From contig NC_068560.1 in NCBI RefSeq assembly GCF_022201045.2, positions 38,527,001 through 38,591,000 of the forward strand: a stretch of DNA of 64,000 nucleotides. The letters run 5' to 3'. Position numbers and translations under genes: made by a program. Every line of letters begins with the position of its first letter. Within the stretch, counting starts at the first letter, position 1. The notes below the pieces were generated by a model that did not search any database, was not told the origin of the DNA, and worked only from the letters and a program-made list of their open reading frames with translations. Shown here piece after piece: positions 42,480-54,706 of this stretch. Source of the DNA: Citrus sinensis (lineage: Eukaryota; Streptophyta; Magnoliopsida; Sapindales; Rutaceae).

Positions 42480-45400
42480 ATGGCGGGTGGTGGTGGTGGT
42501 GGATCAGCTGGAAGAGAGCTTGATCAAACACCAACATGGGCAGTCTCTATGGTTTGTGGTATCATTGTTGCACTTTCCTTCGTCCTCGAAGGGATTTTTC
42601 ATTTGGTAGCAAAGGTACGTAACAACATTTTATTCACTTTATTTATTTTATGCCTGTCTCGGCAATGGAATGCCTCATGAATTTCACAATTCTTTCTTTC
42701 TTTCTTTTCTTTTTTTCCTTTTTTGGGAGTGGGGTTGTTCTGCAATGCATTTGTTTATTTATTATTATTTTTTCTTTCCAGATATTTCATAAAAGACACA
42801 AGTATGCTATGTTAGAGGCACTAGAGAAAATTAAAGGAGGTAAAAACAACCAATTCTGGTTTTGTTGGTTTTAGTTCAACACCAATAGTGACCTGTTAAT
42901 CAAACACCTTGACCAATTTTCCCTCCTCCGCAGAGCTCATGATTTTAGGTTTCATATCTTTACTCCTGACATTCGGCCAAAATTACATTGCCCAAATCTG
43001 TATTCCGGTTGAGGTTGCTGATACAATGTTACCGTGTCGAAAAGAACGCTTGAAGAAAGTAAAGCACGATTTGTTTGACAGCCGGGGCAGAGCTTTATGG
43101 TATGAGCAAAGATTGTTAGCTGGTGAAGCGGACGATGTCGGGTGCCATAAGGTAAATGCATCTTGTTGATTAAAGTGTTACTTGTATGATCTGCATATAC
43201 CCGACCTTGATTGTACAATGAACACTCTTCGTTCTTTAAAAAATATTTGTCTACCGGAAGCATCAATATTATTATTAACCCATTGGAACTAAACTGGACT
43301 GCCCTAATCTTTATGGTTTGGTAATCGAGACTTAAGTGACGGCTAGTGAGCCTTTCCTTCCCAGCTCTCAAGTCTCAACTAATATGTTTTGCTTTTTATA
43401 GGGGAAAGTGCCGCTTATATCCGTGCACGGACTACATCAGTTGCACATTTTCATTTTCTTCTTGGCAGTGTTTCATGTGTTTTACAGTGCAATAACAATG
43501 ACGCTTGGAAGGCTGAAGGTGCGTGGTTATAGGAATTTTATTTATGACTGAAGGGACAAATTCAATTTCTTTTCCTCTTTTTTTTTTCAAAAGCAATACA
43601 TTCATTCAAGTTTATATGAAACATGATCAGTTGCTTAATACAACCTCTGGCACGCAGATCCGGAAGTGGAAGCAATGGGAACGGGAAACTGAATCTGAAC
43701 AACATATGGTGAATGGTATATGGTTAGATGTTTGCGGTTAAATTATTAATGATGCTAGTATGTGGTTAAATTTATTGCATTTACCTGTTATTTTTTCAGT
43801 GCTGGCTGACTTTGAGTTCGTGCTTATCATTCAGATTCCTCAAGATTTAGGCTCACTCACGAGACATCATTTGTTAGAGGCCACACCAATAACTGGATGA
43901 AATCACCGACCATCTTCTACCTTGTAAGATGTTTGGGAACTGTTGTTTCTTTTCATTTTTCCATGTTGGAATGGTGCAGAAAAATATGTTTTTTTTTTTT
44001 TTTGGTCATTTTGGCACAAAGAAAATCATGCTCTGAAATCATTCTTTATGAGGCATGGATCCATGTATAGGATGTAGGAGTGGCAATATGAGTAGATATG
44101 CCTAGTAATTATGCCATTCAAGTTGATGATAATGATGGAATTTACAATCTCTTTGCAGATATGCTTTTTTCGACAATTCTTCAGGTCTGTTCGCAAGGCT
44201 GATTACCTTACCATGAGACACGGATTTATCAATGTGAGTTTCTCAAGTGCTGAAATTCAATGTGAGTTTCTCAAGTGCTGAAAATTTCAGCATAATGCAT
44301 GTTTTTGGTGAAATAGCTGTTCTATTCTTGTAGGTTCATTTAGCGCCAGGAAGTAAGTTTGACTTCCAAAAATACATCAAAAGATCCCTGGAAGATGATT
44401 TCAAGGTGGTCGTAGGAATTAGGTAAGTTTTTCTGTATTTGTTTACTTGAGAGATTAAGTTGATTAAACCCCCTGCCTCAAGTACCTTCTTTTAATAATT
44501 TAACAGAAATTATGTTAGTTTAGTGATTTTCAAGTTTATAATTCTTTCCATGTTCTTGTAACTAATATTTTCTTGCTGACAACAGTCCACCATTATGGGC
44601 ATCTATGCTAGTCTTTTTGCTTCTTAATATTAATGGTTAGTCATTTTTTTCATAATCTTTTCTAGCGTGTGATCATTTTAAGTCGGTGGTTATCTTTTTT
44701 GCATATGGAGATTAACAAACTCTGCATTTTGCATTTCAGATTGGTGGCCTGTTATGTATTTTATGTCCTTCTTTCCTCTAATGGTAAGAAATTTGCAATG
44801 AAAAAGTTAAAGCTTATATTGTTTACGAGCGTTTTTTTATAAATTAAAAGGTAACTAAGGATGGTCAATCATATGTATGTGCGTGTGTGTGTATATATAT
44901 TTGAAGGTAGTCTTAGCTGTTGGAACGAAGCTTCAAGGAATTATATCACAGATGGCAATGGAAATCAAAGAAAGACATGTAGTTATTCAGGGGATACCTT
45001 TGGTGCAAGTCTCTGACAGCTATTTTTGGTTTAATCGACCTCAGTTAGTCCTCCGTTTGATCCATTTTGTCCTGTTTCAGGTAAGCGAACTTCGCCTGTT
45101 CGGTATTGTATTGTATGTCCTCATTTTGGTTTGTGAGAGATTATTAATTGCAAACATTCAAGATTAACGAAGATTTCTGACAAAGGCTGTATGTGTATCT
45201 CATCTGCAGAATGCATTTGAGATTACGTATTTCTTATGGATATGGGTAATAAACTGGTCTCCTCATTTGTCCTTGATAGTGATATGCTTGTTAGCTACAA
45301 CAACATTTTTCTAAAGCTTGCTCATGCTGCAGTACGAGTTTGGATTGACGTCTTGTTTCCATGATGATTTTACACATGCAATTGTAAGATTCTTTCTAGG

Positions 45401-46077
45401 GTATGTATGTCGGTCAATCTTCTCGGATATTGCTTCAAAGCATCATTCATTAAATCAATTGTCAACTTGGAAGCAGTTAATTCTTTTCTTGTAACACTGA
45501 AACAATGTAGCAAAAAGACTCTTGATTTTGATTCAATTTGGCAGGATAGCAGTTCAATTTATGTGCAGCTACATCACACTTCCACTCTATGCTCTTGTTA
45601 CTCAGGTACATACAAATTGATTAAACATTCCTTGGAGCTTTCTATACTCTTGTCGGATTTTCACTGCTGTTAATTTTCTAATGGATCAAATAAAATGATT
45701 CACAGATGGGATCGACCATGAAGAAGGCCATCTTCGATGACCAAACTTCTAAGGCCTTAAAGCAGTGGCACAGGAAAGCCAGGAAGCATGAAAGCATTCG
45801 TTCTAACTCTTCTTATCATCGTTCTCTATCTCATTCACTGTCTCAATCAATCAGAACGTTGGGAAGGCCGATCAACAGCATCCGACTGCAATCGCTAACT
45901 TCACAACGAGTTGCACCAACAGCAGCGGCGGCGGCGGCAGCAGCAGCAGCAGAAGTAGAAACCCCTCCTCCTAATCAAACAGCAAACATCATGGCTAGTG
46001 TTGATCTTACTGGAGATCAGCGTCAGCCTAACGACAAAGGCCCTCCTAACCGACAGCCACCTGATCTTTTGAGTTAA
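42480..46077 (+). CDS. MLO: MLO family seven-transmembrane protein, MLO5/8/9 (clade III) type
   Basis: Second MLO, on the same strand 8 kb after the first. Fifteen exons: 42480-42614, 42782-42839, 42934-43151, 43402-43518, 43658-43715, 43835-43923, 44159-44233, 44334-44422, 44586-44635, 44740-44783, 44907-45080, 45210-45245, 45333-45400, 45545-45605, 45706-46077, giving about 547 aa. Hallmarks are [135 protein letters not shown] and [16 protein letters not shown] (calmodulin-binding region). It resembles Arabidopsis MLO8/5/9, and members of that group act in pollen-tube and root signalling. The tail carries an Ala11 run and Pro-rich ends. The donor after exon 7 is duplicated (see findings). 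Confidence 0.91.
44230..44286. repeat. 28-bp tandem duplication spanning an MLO splice donor
   Basis: CAATGTGAGTTTCTCAAGTG plus eight bases occurs at 44230-44257 and again at 44258-44286. Each copy contains the exon end CAAT and a GTGAG donor. The first copy is the donor used in the gene model. Confidence 0.85.
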
Positions 46078-46647
46078 CCATCCATCATGCTCGTGTTCTT
46101 GAATTTTGAAGACGATGCTGATGCTTTGCTTGCAATCAGGCTCTTCCTCAATTCCCCTGAAACTGAAGATTGAGTAATAATCCCACAATTTCTGGGCCAA
46201 TTTTCCAATTCATTGTCTGAACAGTTCCGAGACAATTCAGATACATGTGTAGCTCAGAGGATGCCCTGGTTCTCGTGTTATACCTTTTGACAGTACCTCA
46301 GCTCACAGTTATATGTGCACTCTTAATGCGTGTTCATTCTTCACTCTTAATTTTGAAGACAAAAACTGGACTTGTGTGATATTAAATATATATATATTAA
46401 AAATTTGTAAGCATCAATTGTCTGTCCAAGCCTTCCTCTTTTATTTATTTATTTATTTTTTTAAAAAAATACATATAGTATATGAAAAAGAAAGAAGAAG
46501 AATTTTCAACAGGGTTATGAAAGTAATTTCATTGAAAGGGAACTAGACCCTGGATGGCGAAGGCCTAGGCCCGCAGGAGGAGATAATATATGCGGGTTTC
46601 ATTCATGCAATCTAAGAACTAAAGAAGCAACCTATTTCCCAACGCCC
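46078..46647. other. MLO 3' flank and FKBP18 promoter
   Basis: A 570-base spacer. Oligo-A/T runs at 46450-46470 are seen, and no further gene is supported. Confidence 0.45.
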
Positions 46648-48168
46648 ATGGCTTCAATAAGGAGCTTCGGCAAATGGACCGTTGATCATCAAATTTGCCC
46701 ACAACACACCACAATACAAGCAAAGCAAGCTGTTGTCTCAATACCCATTTCAAGAAGAGCAGCAGCAATTCTGATATCTTCACTCCCATTTAGCGTCATT
46801 TCACTACCCAAATGCTCAGAAGCAAGAGAGAGACGCAACAAGAAAGCCATCCCACTTGAAGACTATCATACTACTTGTAACTTCGAACTTTCTTTTCAAA
46901 CCCCATTTCAAGAAATAGTTGGCTTTAATTTCCAGTGATTTTGGCGCACTGCATCTAAGAAATACGCATTACAAAATAACAAAGCATTTGATAATTGACA
47001 TTTGATTTTGCAGCTGATGGGTTGAAATACTATGATATTGTTGAGGGAAAAGGCCCAGTAGCTCAAAAAGGATCAACAGTTCAGGTTGGTTTAAACTTTA
47101 AAGTAGAATTTCAAAGATATATTATTATTGTATTCACTTTTTCAGTAGTACTACCACGTACAAACGTGACGCGGCATTTAAATTGTGGAGTGGAAACACA
47201 AATTTTGTAGAAATAAAAGAAAATAAATACATGTGAGAAAGCCTGGCTGTATATGGTACCATCACATTTGTTTGTTTTGAGTAGAGAGTTGTATTATATA
47301 TAATTGACTTGTTTTCTGCCTTTTTTTGAATCTGTGCTACTTACTTTTTCCTCTTAGGTGCACTTTGATTGTATTTTCCGGGGTATCACTGCTGTGTCAA
47401 GTCGAGAATCTAAACTTTTAGCCGGAAATCGTAGCATTGCAGAGGTATATTTAGGATTTGTCTATATCTACTGAGGTTCTGCTTAACTTTGAGAGTACAA
47501 CACTTCAATACCTATGGTGTTTGATAAACACACAATTTCACTTGCCACTCATCAATTTATGTTTGATAGTTAGTGATTTCATTCCATGGCAGCTTACCTC
47601 GATCACAAACATAACCCTTTTCAGCTGAAAGTTGTGTCTCGTGTGTTTGTCTATCTAATCTCTCTCTTATTTTACATATTCTCATGCTTTATGCAGCCAT
47701 ATGAGTTCAAAGTTGGAGGTCCTCCTGGTAAAGAACGAAAGCGTGAATTTGTAGACAACCCAAATGGTCTTTTTTCTGCACAAGCTGCACCAAAACCCCC
47801 ACCAGCAATGTACTCAGTAACAGAAGGGATGAAAGTAGGAGGCAAGGTGAAAACATCTTCAAAATTTCTTATGGCTTTATATGCACAATCAATGCTTCAC
47901 ATTAGAATCCATAGGCCTATTGTCTTGCTATTTCGTCACCATTTTCTTATCTCTTTGCAGAGGACTGTGATTGTTCCTCCAGAGGCAGGTTATGATAAAA
48001 AAAGAATGAATGAGATACCGGTAAAACCCTAGTCCTCAATTCTTTTCTTTCTTTCTTTGATTACAAATTGTGAAAATTTGAAGCTATAAAGTGTCTATGT
48101 TTTAGCCGGGAGCTACATTTGAGCTGAATATTGAGCTTTTACAAGTAAAGCCACCCGAAGGAAAGTAA
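46648..48168 (+). CDS. FKBP18: Thylakoid-lumen FKBP-type peptidyl-prolyl isomerase FKBP18
   Basis: Immunophilin-like cis-trans prolyl isomerase of the chloroplast. Six exons (46648-46876, 47014-47084, 47358-47444, 47697-47846, 47961-48020, 48106-48168) close in phase to 219 aa. The transit peptide is followed by a twin-Arg plus hydrophobic stretch (SRRAAAILISSLPFSVISL), fitting Tat import into the thylakoid lumen. The FKBP fold runs from SDGLKYYDIVEGKGPVAQKG through VHFDCIFRG, then PYEFKVGGPPGKERKREFVD, MKVGGKRTVIVPPEAGYDKK and PGATFELNIELLQVKPPEGK. The insert RESKLLAGNRSIAE and the NPNGLFSAQAAPKPPPAMY segment match FKBP18 (At1g20810). As in other lumenal FKBPs, few aromatic active-site residues are kept, so isomerase activity may be weak. 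Confidence 0.94.
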
Positions 48169-48673
48169 AGCGTTGTCTGGATCACGGGTGTTTCATGGTG
48201 AATGAAATTCTTTTGATTCCATCGGTCAAGGGAATTTGTATGGCTGCAATGCATATTATTCATTCTCAGTTCTCAAGGAGTGGTTTAACCAAAAGCCCCA
48301 ACTTCATAGCACATAAATTTATGTCTCTTTTTTTTTTGTATTTTTTAGATGTCCTTGAAACAAAATAATGTTTTGATTAAGGTTCTTAAATTTCTAGTTT
48401 CCGCGAAGGCTTTTTGTATTGGAAACTAATAATGAACTAATAAATACAACAGAACGTGAGAGGTAAAGCAAAATTCTTAGCTCGGCCAATTAAGTTGCAT
48501 TCAGCAGGATCCCAGTACTCATTTTACCTATGTAATGTAAAAGTTCTACAGCAAAATGACAACATAAATCGAAGTTAGTGCAGCAATATCCTTAAATAAC
48601 AGAATTCCGTCCTGAAGCACGACTTCACCAGCTTCGGTGGATGACTCAAAGCAATAAACCTAAAACTATTCTT
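48169..48673. other. Convergent 3' region of FKBP18 and OST1B
   Basis: Both flanking genes end here, so this holds two 3'UTRs facing each other. No other feature is supported. Confidence 0.5.
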
Positions 48674-51600
48674 TTATATCTCATCAATAAGCTCCAGAAG
48701 ATTTTCGACCTCCTGCCTCAGAGCTGTAATTTTCTGCTGCTGGGCAGCAACCCGGTTTTCACTATCCCGTATCCCTGTCTTCTTCTCATAGCAGTCCACC
48801 ACAGTGGAGTGCTTAGCCATTACCTTCTCTTGCAGATCTTTCTCCTTGGCAACCAGCTCCTCCACCTACATATACAACCAATGTTTATTAGATTTCCCAG
48901 ATAACAGAGGCATCACCGTATAGCAGCATCCTAGTCATGTACAAGAAGCAAAGGAACTTAATATTTCCACGTCACAATTTGAATAAAAATCCAGTATTTT
49001 TTTCGGAAACAGCTAACTTGGTCAAATAACATACTGCTAAAACTTCATGCGTAAAGGCAGCATCACTTGAAGATTGAGAATGTAAAAGAGAGCATAAAGT
49101 GAATGCTGATCAGACCTTGGGCAATATTTGTGAAGCTGCCGATGAAGATTGCAAGAATGACAGCACAAGCTTCAACTCCTTTGAAAGCTCTTTTAACAAA
49201 CCATCGGCTGCTTTACGAGCTGCTTTGCAAGCTTGGACATCCCCTGTCCTAGAAAGATCACGCAGTGATGCTTCCAGCTTATCATGCGTTGTTAAGCATC
49301 GATTGATAACATTTTCAACTTGTTGAATTGCTGCTTGAACCTGAAATTATGAGAAGCAAAGCTTGTGATGATGGCCTAATCTAAAGTATATATTTTCATG
49401 CTAGATTGAAACTTAACCCAGCACATCATACTTACTTCATCCCACTGCAATCTTGCCAAATAAGCTGCAGATGATTTGGAAATTGACATGTCAACATGCA
49501 TATATACGATGCCAGCAACAAAAAGAGAGAAAAAGCCAAAAATTAACATAAATGGCTCTCTAAGCATTGAAAGTTTGGAGAACTTGTAATAGACCTGCGA
49601 AATAAAAAGTGATTGCAACATCAGCAAGAATGATGACTTTGCAAGGTGATGATGTCATACATGCAATTGAACGTAATGTTGGCTTCATTCAAATGTTATC
49701 ACCGAAGGACTTCAATCACATTCAAGACAGGAGATAAGAATACCTGGAAAAATTGATTATGCTCTGGCACAACATTAGTCTTTTGCAGCACAACCACAGG
49801 TCTACCAGTAAGATCCAAATGTGACAATTTGGTCTACATTGAATCATAATCACAATTAGTGGAAAATGATAGAGCTCTGTTTCAAACTCTACACATAAAC
49901 ATATACAAGACTAGGATAAAAATAAGTAAAAAAATGAAAATATTGGATGTATCTAAACAAAGAATGAAGAGGTTTTATATAAAAATGTTTGTACCTCTTC
50001 CCACTGATTTACAGGAAATGGAGCAGAAACAGATATATCTCCAGAACCCTCGGGCAAAACAACCTGTAAGCCAAAAATACTCAGTCAGGACAGCAGGGTA
50101 GAAACCACCAGGATGCAATTCATGTTTTTCAAATTGTCTAGTAGCTTATTGTGGCATTTGACTGTTTGCAAATTGATTTGGTGGCTCCATAATGTGTATA
50201 TTAATTAACCCAGTAAGTTTTGGACTTAAGATAGTCCAGCCTCATGTGGCCTTTGTTTCTCATAATCAAGTAAGTTCTGAAGGGACGGTTGCAAGTGGGT
50301 AGATGTAGAAAAACGATTTGCCAGCAACTAATCACATAATGACAAGATATGAAAACTAAAATTTTATGGGTTAATGAGTTTGTAGAGGTTATTTTAATAG
50401 ATTTAATGAGGGCTCAATTAAACAATATTTAAACCACCCATACGGTTACTGTGGGCTTTTATAATTCTCAAAGTTAAAGTTTTAAATTTTTTGGGTTTAT
50501 GAGTTTATGGGGCTATTTTTATAAATTTAACGGGGGCTGCTTTAATAGATTTAACAGGGGTTAATTAGTAAATCAAGTAATTTTCTCTTTAATTTTTTCA
50601 AAATTATTTTCCCCAGTGGTTAAGCCCCCACACGTCATCAGGTCGATCCACCTCTGATGGTGGGAAATGTTATCCAGAAACCAGTTCTACTGTTATATTC
50701 TATGTTACCAAACAAATAATTCTTAGGGGAAAAAAAGAAAAACGTAAAAGAACAAACACTGCTTAGGCTTGGGGAAAACAAACTTAAACATGAATCCCCA
50801 TTCAAGTTCAATGAAGTTCTGGAAAAAGATCATTGGGACATAACTAAAAGAGTCTCACAGTATTTTAGAGTAATTACTTTCTTAAGATGTAAGAGTAAGG
50901 CTAATTCTATCCAAAACCCAATTTCCCACCTAACGTCATTATAGTGTACAAAATAAACAAGGAAAAGAAATTACATCAAAATATTATCAAATTACCAACC
51001 TTAACAATGAGGTTATCAATGACCAATTCATTCATAGGGCTTCCAAAGGTAATGTTAAGGAAACGATTCCCTTCTAACTCGAACAAGAAGTCCTTAAGCG
51101 GTAGACCATATCCAATGGTAAACGCAGTCCTCCAACCACCAAACAAGGGGTACCTCGGTTCAATCAATAATTCTGTCTGCAATCAAAGAGGACACTCTTG
51201 TTAAAATCAGAAACCACAATCCATACATCTTCCACTTTTTTATTCTTTTGGAAGTACATCTTCCTATTCATTATATCAGAGATTTACCTTCTTGGAATCA
51301 CCCCACAGATTAGAAGTTGATATATTTCCGATTTCATCTCTATAATAAACTGAATGAACTCTTGGTGGCATCTTTGCAATAAGATATTTAAATGCTGATG
51401 CACCTCGGATGGTGGGTCTGGCCTGGTAATCAAGCCTGTATGAGAAAAATGCAATACAAAAATTCAGGATTTCAAGCAGCAGAGCTGTACACAACCCACT
51501 TAGAGATAAAATGTAAGGGCAATAGGGACAAACCTAGAAAATTCACCCTTGTTTTGGGCACCACCGTGGACCAGTTTGTAATGCTCTGTGACCTGCACAT

Positions 51601-52628
51601 TACCCCAATGGGAAATTTCTATCTCTCGCACTACTTCCTGACCAACTGCGAAAGGTTGATTACTTTCAAAATGGACAACTATGGGCGAATATGAGAATGA
51701 GGGGAGGTTCTCATACGGGCCATATTTGATCTCAGAACCATGGATCTTCGTATTCTCTAGTTTTGTATAAGATTCAATTCTAGATTCAGGCAATTTAACA
51801 CTGAGTGACTGAACCTTAACGACATAAGGAGTGAGGTAGAACGCGCTCTCCTGGAAAACGACAAGCTGAATATCAGCCTGCGTAATTTTCTCAGGAAATG
51901 GTCGCAATGCATGAGCAAACACAGCCAAGACATCAAAAGTGTAGCTGTCACCCTTGCCTAATGCCTTAGGTAATTTTACTGCATAAAAGGTCAAGGCTGC
52001 TGGCATTCCATTGGGTTTGACATTTTCAACAGGGAGGCTAGCAGACAAACTTTTCACTTTCCCTTTCCCCTCATGAGGGGATGCCTTCAGAAGTGCCAGG
52101 TCTTTCACTTGGAGATCAGGAAATGCCAGCAAAACTTCTGAAACTGGCTCAGAACCCTCATTCTCCACCTATAACACACATTACAAAGGTCCCACTATGA
52201 ATACAAAAGTTTCACTGATGCTAAAGGTGTAAAAGTTGGAAATTTTAAATATATCGAGACATTTCTTTTAACTAAGTTCATATTATTGGGTACCTTTAGT
52301 GTTGAAGTGATGCGTACAATTTGCGATGTCAAATCAATCTGCAAACAAGGGATCGCAAGATGAAAATTAAAATCTTCACCATTTTTCAATTTCTCGTTTA
52401 TAAACTGTAAATTATACTTGTATCCAATAAACATAAACACAAATTAACTAAAACTTCAAATTACTTCAGAATTATGAAAAAAATAAAAGAAAAGAAAATG
52501 CTGCGGCAGATAACAAAACTGAAATTTGAACTTACGCGTCGATCGACTTTTGAGAGGATCAGATCGGAGAGTACAGGCGATGCAAATAAAAGGATGGTAA
52601 AGATGATTAAATCAAATCTAAGCGCCAT
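48674..52628 (-). CDS. OST1B: Ribophorin I, oligosaccharyltransferase subunit 1B
   Basis: ER-membrane subunit of the oligosaccharyltransferase complex for N-glycosylation. Ten exons (52628-52536, 52338-52294, 52168-51534, 51435-51288, 51176-51000, 50063-49995, 49833-49744, 49594-49436, 49340-49116, 48865-48674) close in phase to 610 aa. It has a signal peptide (MALRFDLIIFTILLFASPVL), then the ribophorin domain (LILSKVDRR, EIKYGPYENLPSFSYSPIVV, REIEISHWGNVQVTEHYKLV, YYRDEIGNISTS, EPRYPLFGGWRTAFTIGYGL), and a membrane helix (FMLIFGFFSLFVAGIVYMHV). A cytosolic coiled-coil extension of about 145 residues follows (KLEASLRDLSRTGDVQACKA, ENRVAAQQQKITALRQEVEN) ending LIDEI. The extension matches OST1B (At1g76400) and is absent from OST1A. 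Two in-frame upstream ATGs exist (52640, 52700), but MALRFD aligns with the Arabidopsis start. Confidence 0.95.
50366..50690. repeat. Repeat-like insertion in the largest OST1B intron
   Basis: Within the 936-base intron between exons 5 and 6, the words ATTTAACGGGGGCT, TTAATAGATTTAATGAGGGC and TTAATAGATTTAACAGGGGT recur, followed by GTGGTTAAGCCCCCACACGT. The internal redundancy and the GC-rich end look like a degraded transposed element. Family and exact ends are unresolved. Confidence 0.35.
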
Positions 52629-53798
52629 TTTCCTCCGTACTCCCATTGCGGAAAAACCTAAATCCCAAGTTAGGATTTTACACAAGATCCTGAGTATCAC
52701 TTCTGAGAAGTCAGAAGACCAGACTCGAACACAATGTTAATTAGAACAGTGAAGCTTTTAACAACCCCCCCCCCCCCCCCCCCCCCCCCCAAAATCCTTA
52801 TAACGCCTTTTTCGAATTTTATTTTCCTAAAATACCTGAGTTTTTATTTATAAAATATGAACCCATTAATTAAAATCAAATATCTTGTAATTAAATTTTA
52901 CCTTAAAAAATATACCTTTTAATTTTTTATTTATATTTATATTTAAAATAAAAATTAATTTATCTTTAATTATTTAAGTAATTTCAGTTAAAAATAATAT
53001 AATTCATTCTGATTTTAAGATAAAATAAATATATTAATAGTAAATGGCCTACACTAATAATGCGTTTGCTGAACGATAATTAAAATGGGTTAAAATTAGA
53101 ATGGACAGGAATCGAAATAGGTTGAAATAAAAATAGGGAATAAGATTTAGAATAAATTATTTATTTGAACTACAAGAATCGTAATCGGAACAGTTGAATT
53201 ACTATTAATATTTTTATTTGTCTTGTAATCAGAATGAATTATATTGTTACAAATTACTCAAAATTCTTTAATTCAATATTGTCATAATTATTAGTTTGTA
53301 TTTTAGTTATTGTAATTATTTCTTCAAAAAATATTATTATTATAATTATTGTTAATAATAATTAATAAAGACAATAATAATAATGATAATCAACCATGAT
53401 GAAGAAGAATAAGACAACAACAACGACAATAATAAACCCTCGTTATCGTCATCAATGATATCACCATCGTCGGCATCATCATCGTTAGCCGGATCATCAA
53501 TATCGTTGGCATCATCGTCGTCGTCAAATTGAAATGCGATGGCTGCTGCTGCTCCCACGACGCGATAGTTGGTACCCATGACCGTTGCAGCCTGTGACGC
53601 GACGACTGGCAACCAACTATAAAATTAAAACCATTCTTTGCTAAATGTGGTATTTCACATCTCACCTCGCCTCCATATACCACAGAGCATAATGGTGATA
53701 GTGAATGACATTATTGTCACATTGTAGAAACAAGTCTTACCTTATTGCATCAAGCTTCTTTTCCTTTATGCTTTTAGACTTATGTTTTTCTTACTGTT
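52629..53798. other. OST1B promoter and intergenic DNA
   Basis: Contains a run of 26 C (52765-52790) and AT-rich sequence. At 53430-53530 a trinucleotide-rich stretch (TCATCG/ATCGTC types) produces long Asp-rich or Met/Thr-rich open frames that are low-complexity artefacts. No gene is supported. Confidence 0.45.
52765..52790. repeat. C26 homopolymer
   Basis: An uninterrupted run of 26 C lies 137 bases upstream of the OST1B ATG on the minus strand, where it reads as poly-G. The length may be an assembly estimate. Confidence 0.85.
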
Positions 53799-54706
53799 GT
53801 GTATTTAATTAATCAATTGCCCATTAATATTCCTACGTTAAAAAGTCCTTATGAAACACCTTTTGGTGATGGACTTAACTACAATAAACTCAAAAATTTT
53901 GGTTGTGGATGCTTTCCTTGGCTATGTCCATATTCCACTTATAAACTTGAACTTATGTCTAAACCTTATATCTTTTTCGGATATTGCATTTCACAAAATG
54001 CCCTAAATGTTTTGGTCCTGTTTGTAGTTATATGTATATACCATGTCATTTTATTTTTTATGAATTTACTTTTTCTTATCATGATTTAGATATATCTCAC
54101 GCTCGTGTTTCCAGGACTCGATCTATGTTAGCTACTTTTTCTCCACTTATATTTTTTTATAACACGTTTGATGTTGATAATGGCACCACTTAAGATGCTT
54201 CCTTACAGGTTGAGCCCAATGTTGATTTTCTAGCAACTAATCCTTTACCAATTGAGACAGATCATTTGCTCACCACGTCTACGTCTCCTTCACCTGCTAA
54301 CTAACTAGATAAGATATCAACTCCATCTCAACCTCTTCCATGTCATATACTAACCCAACCCAACCCAACCTATGGTAATCTGAGTGAAAAATAACATATT
54401 CAAGCCTAGAAACATATTCCCTTTCAAAAACACTAAACATCCCATGCTTAATACCTTGGAACCAACATATGTTGCACATGCTTTACAAGATCCGAACTAG
54501 AAGCTGCAACGATACATGAATATACAACTTTGATCCATAATCATACATGAGAACTAATCATTTATTCACAATCACAAAACATAAGTGGCTACAAATGGAT
54601 CTTTTGCATCAAACAACATCCAGATGGTACTATAGAGCGGAATAAAGTCCTTTAGTTGCCAAAGGTTTTAATCAACGACTTGGTGTTGACTGCTTTGATA
54701 CCAGAT
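53799..54706 (+). mobile_element. Ty1/Copia retrotransposon fossil (pol fragment)
   Basis: A fragment of a Copia polyprotein. The first part matches the region after the integrase core (words like LPINIPTLKSPYETPFGD, FGCGCFPWLCPY, FFGYCISQNA). The last part, near 54590-54706, matches the start of the reverse transcriptase region. The element is broken in several places, lacks gag and most of pol, and is old. A possible LTR-like stretch with a TATAAATA word and pyrimidine-rich tail follows at about 54959-55250, but pairing with a second LTR was not found. Confidence 0.75.

Noticed and set aside
53352-53683. Overlapping Asp-rich and Met/Thr-rich frames
   Set aside because: Both derive from a trinucleotide-rich low-complexity stretch read in different frames.
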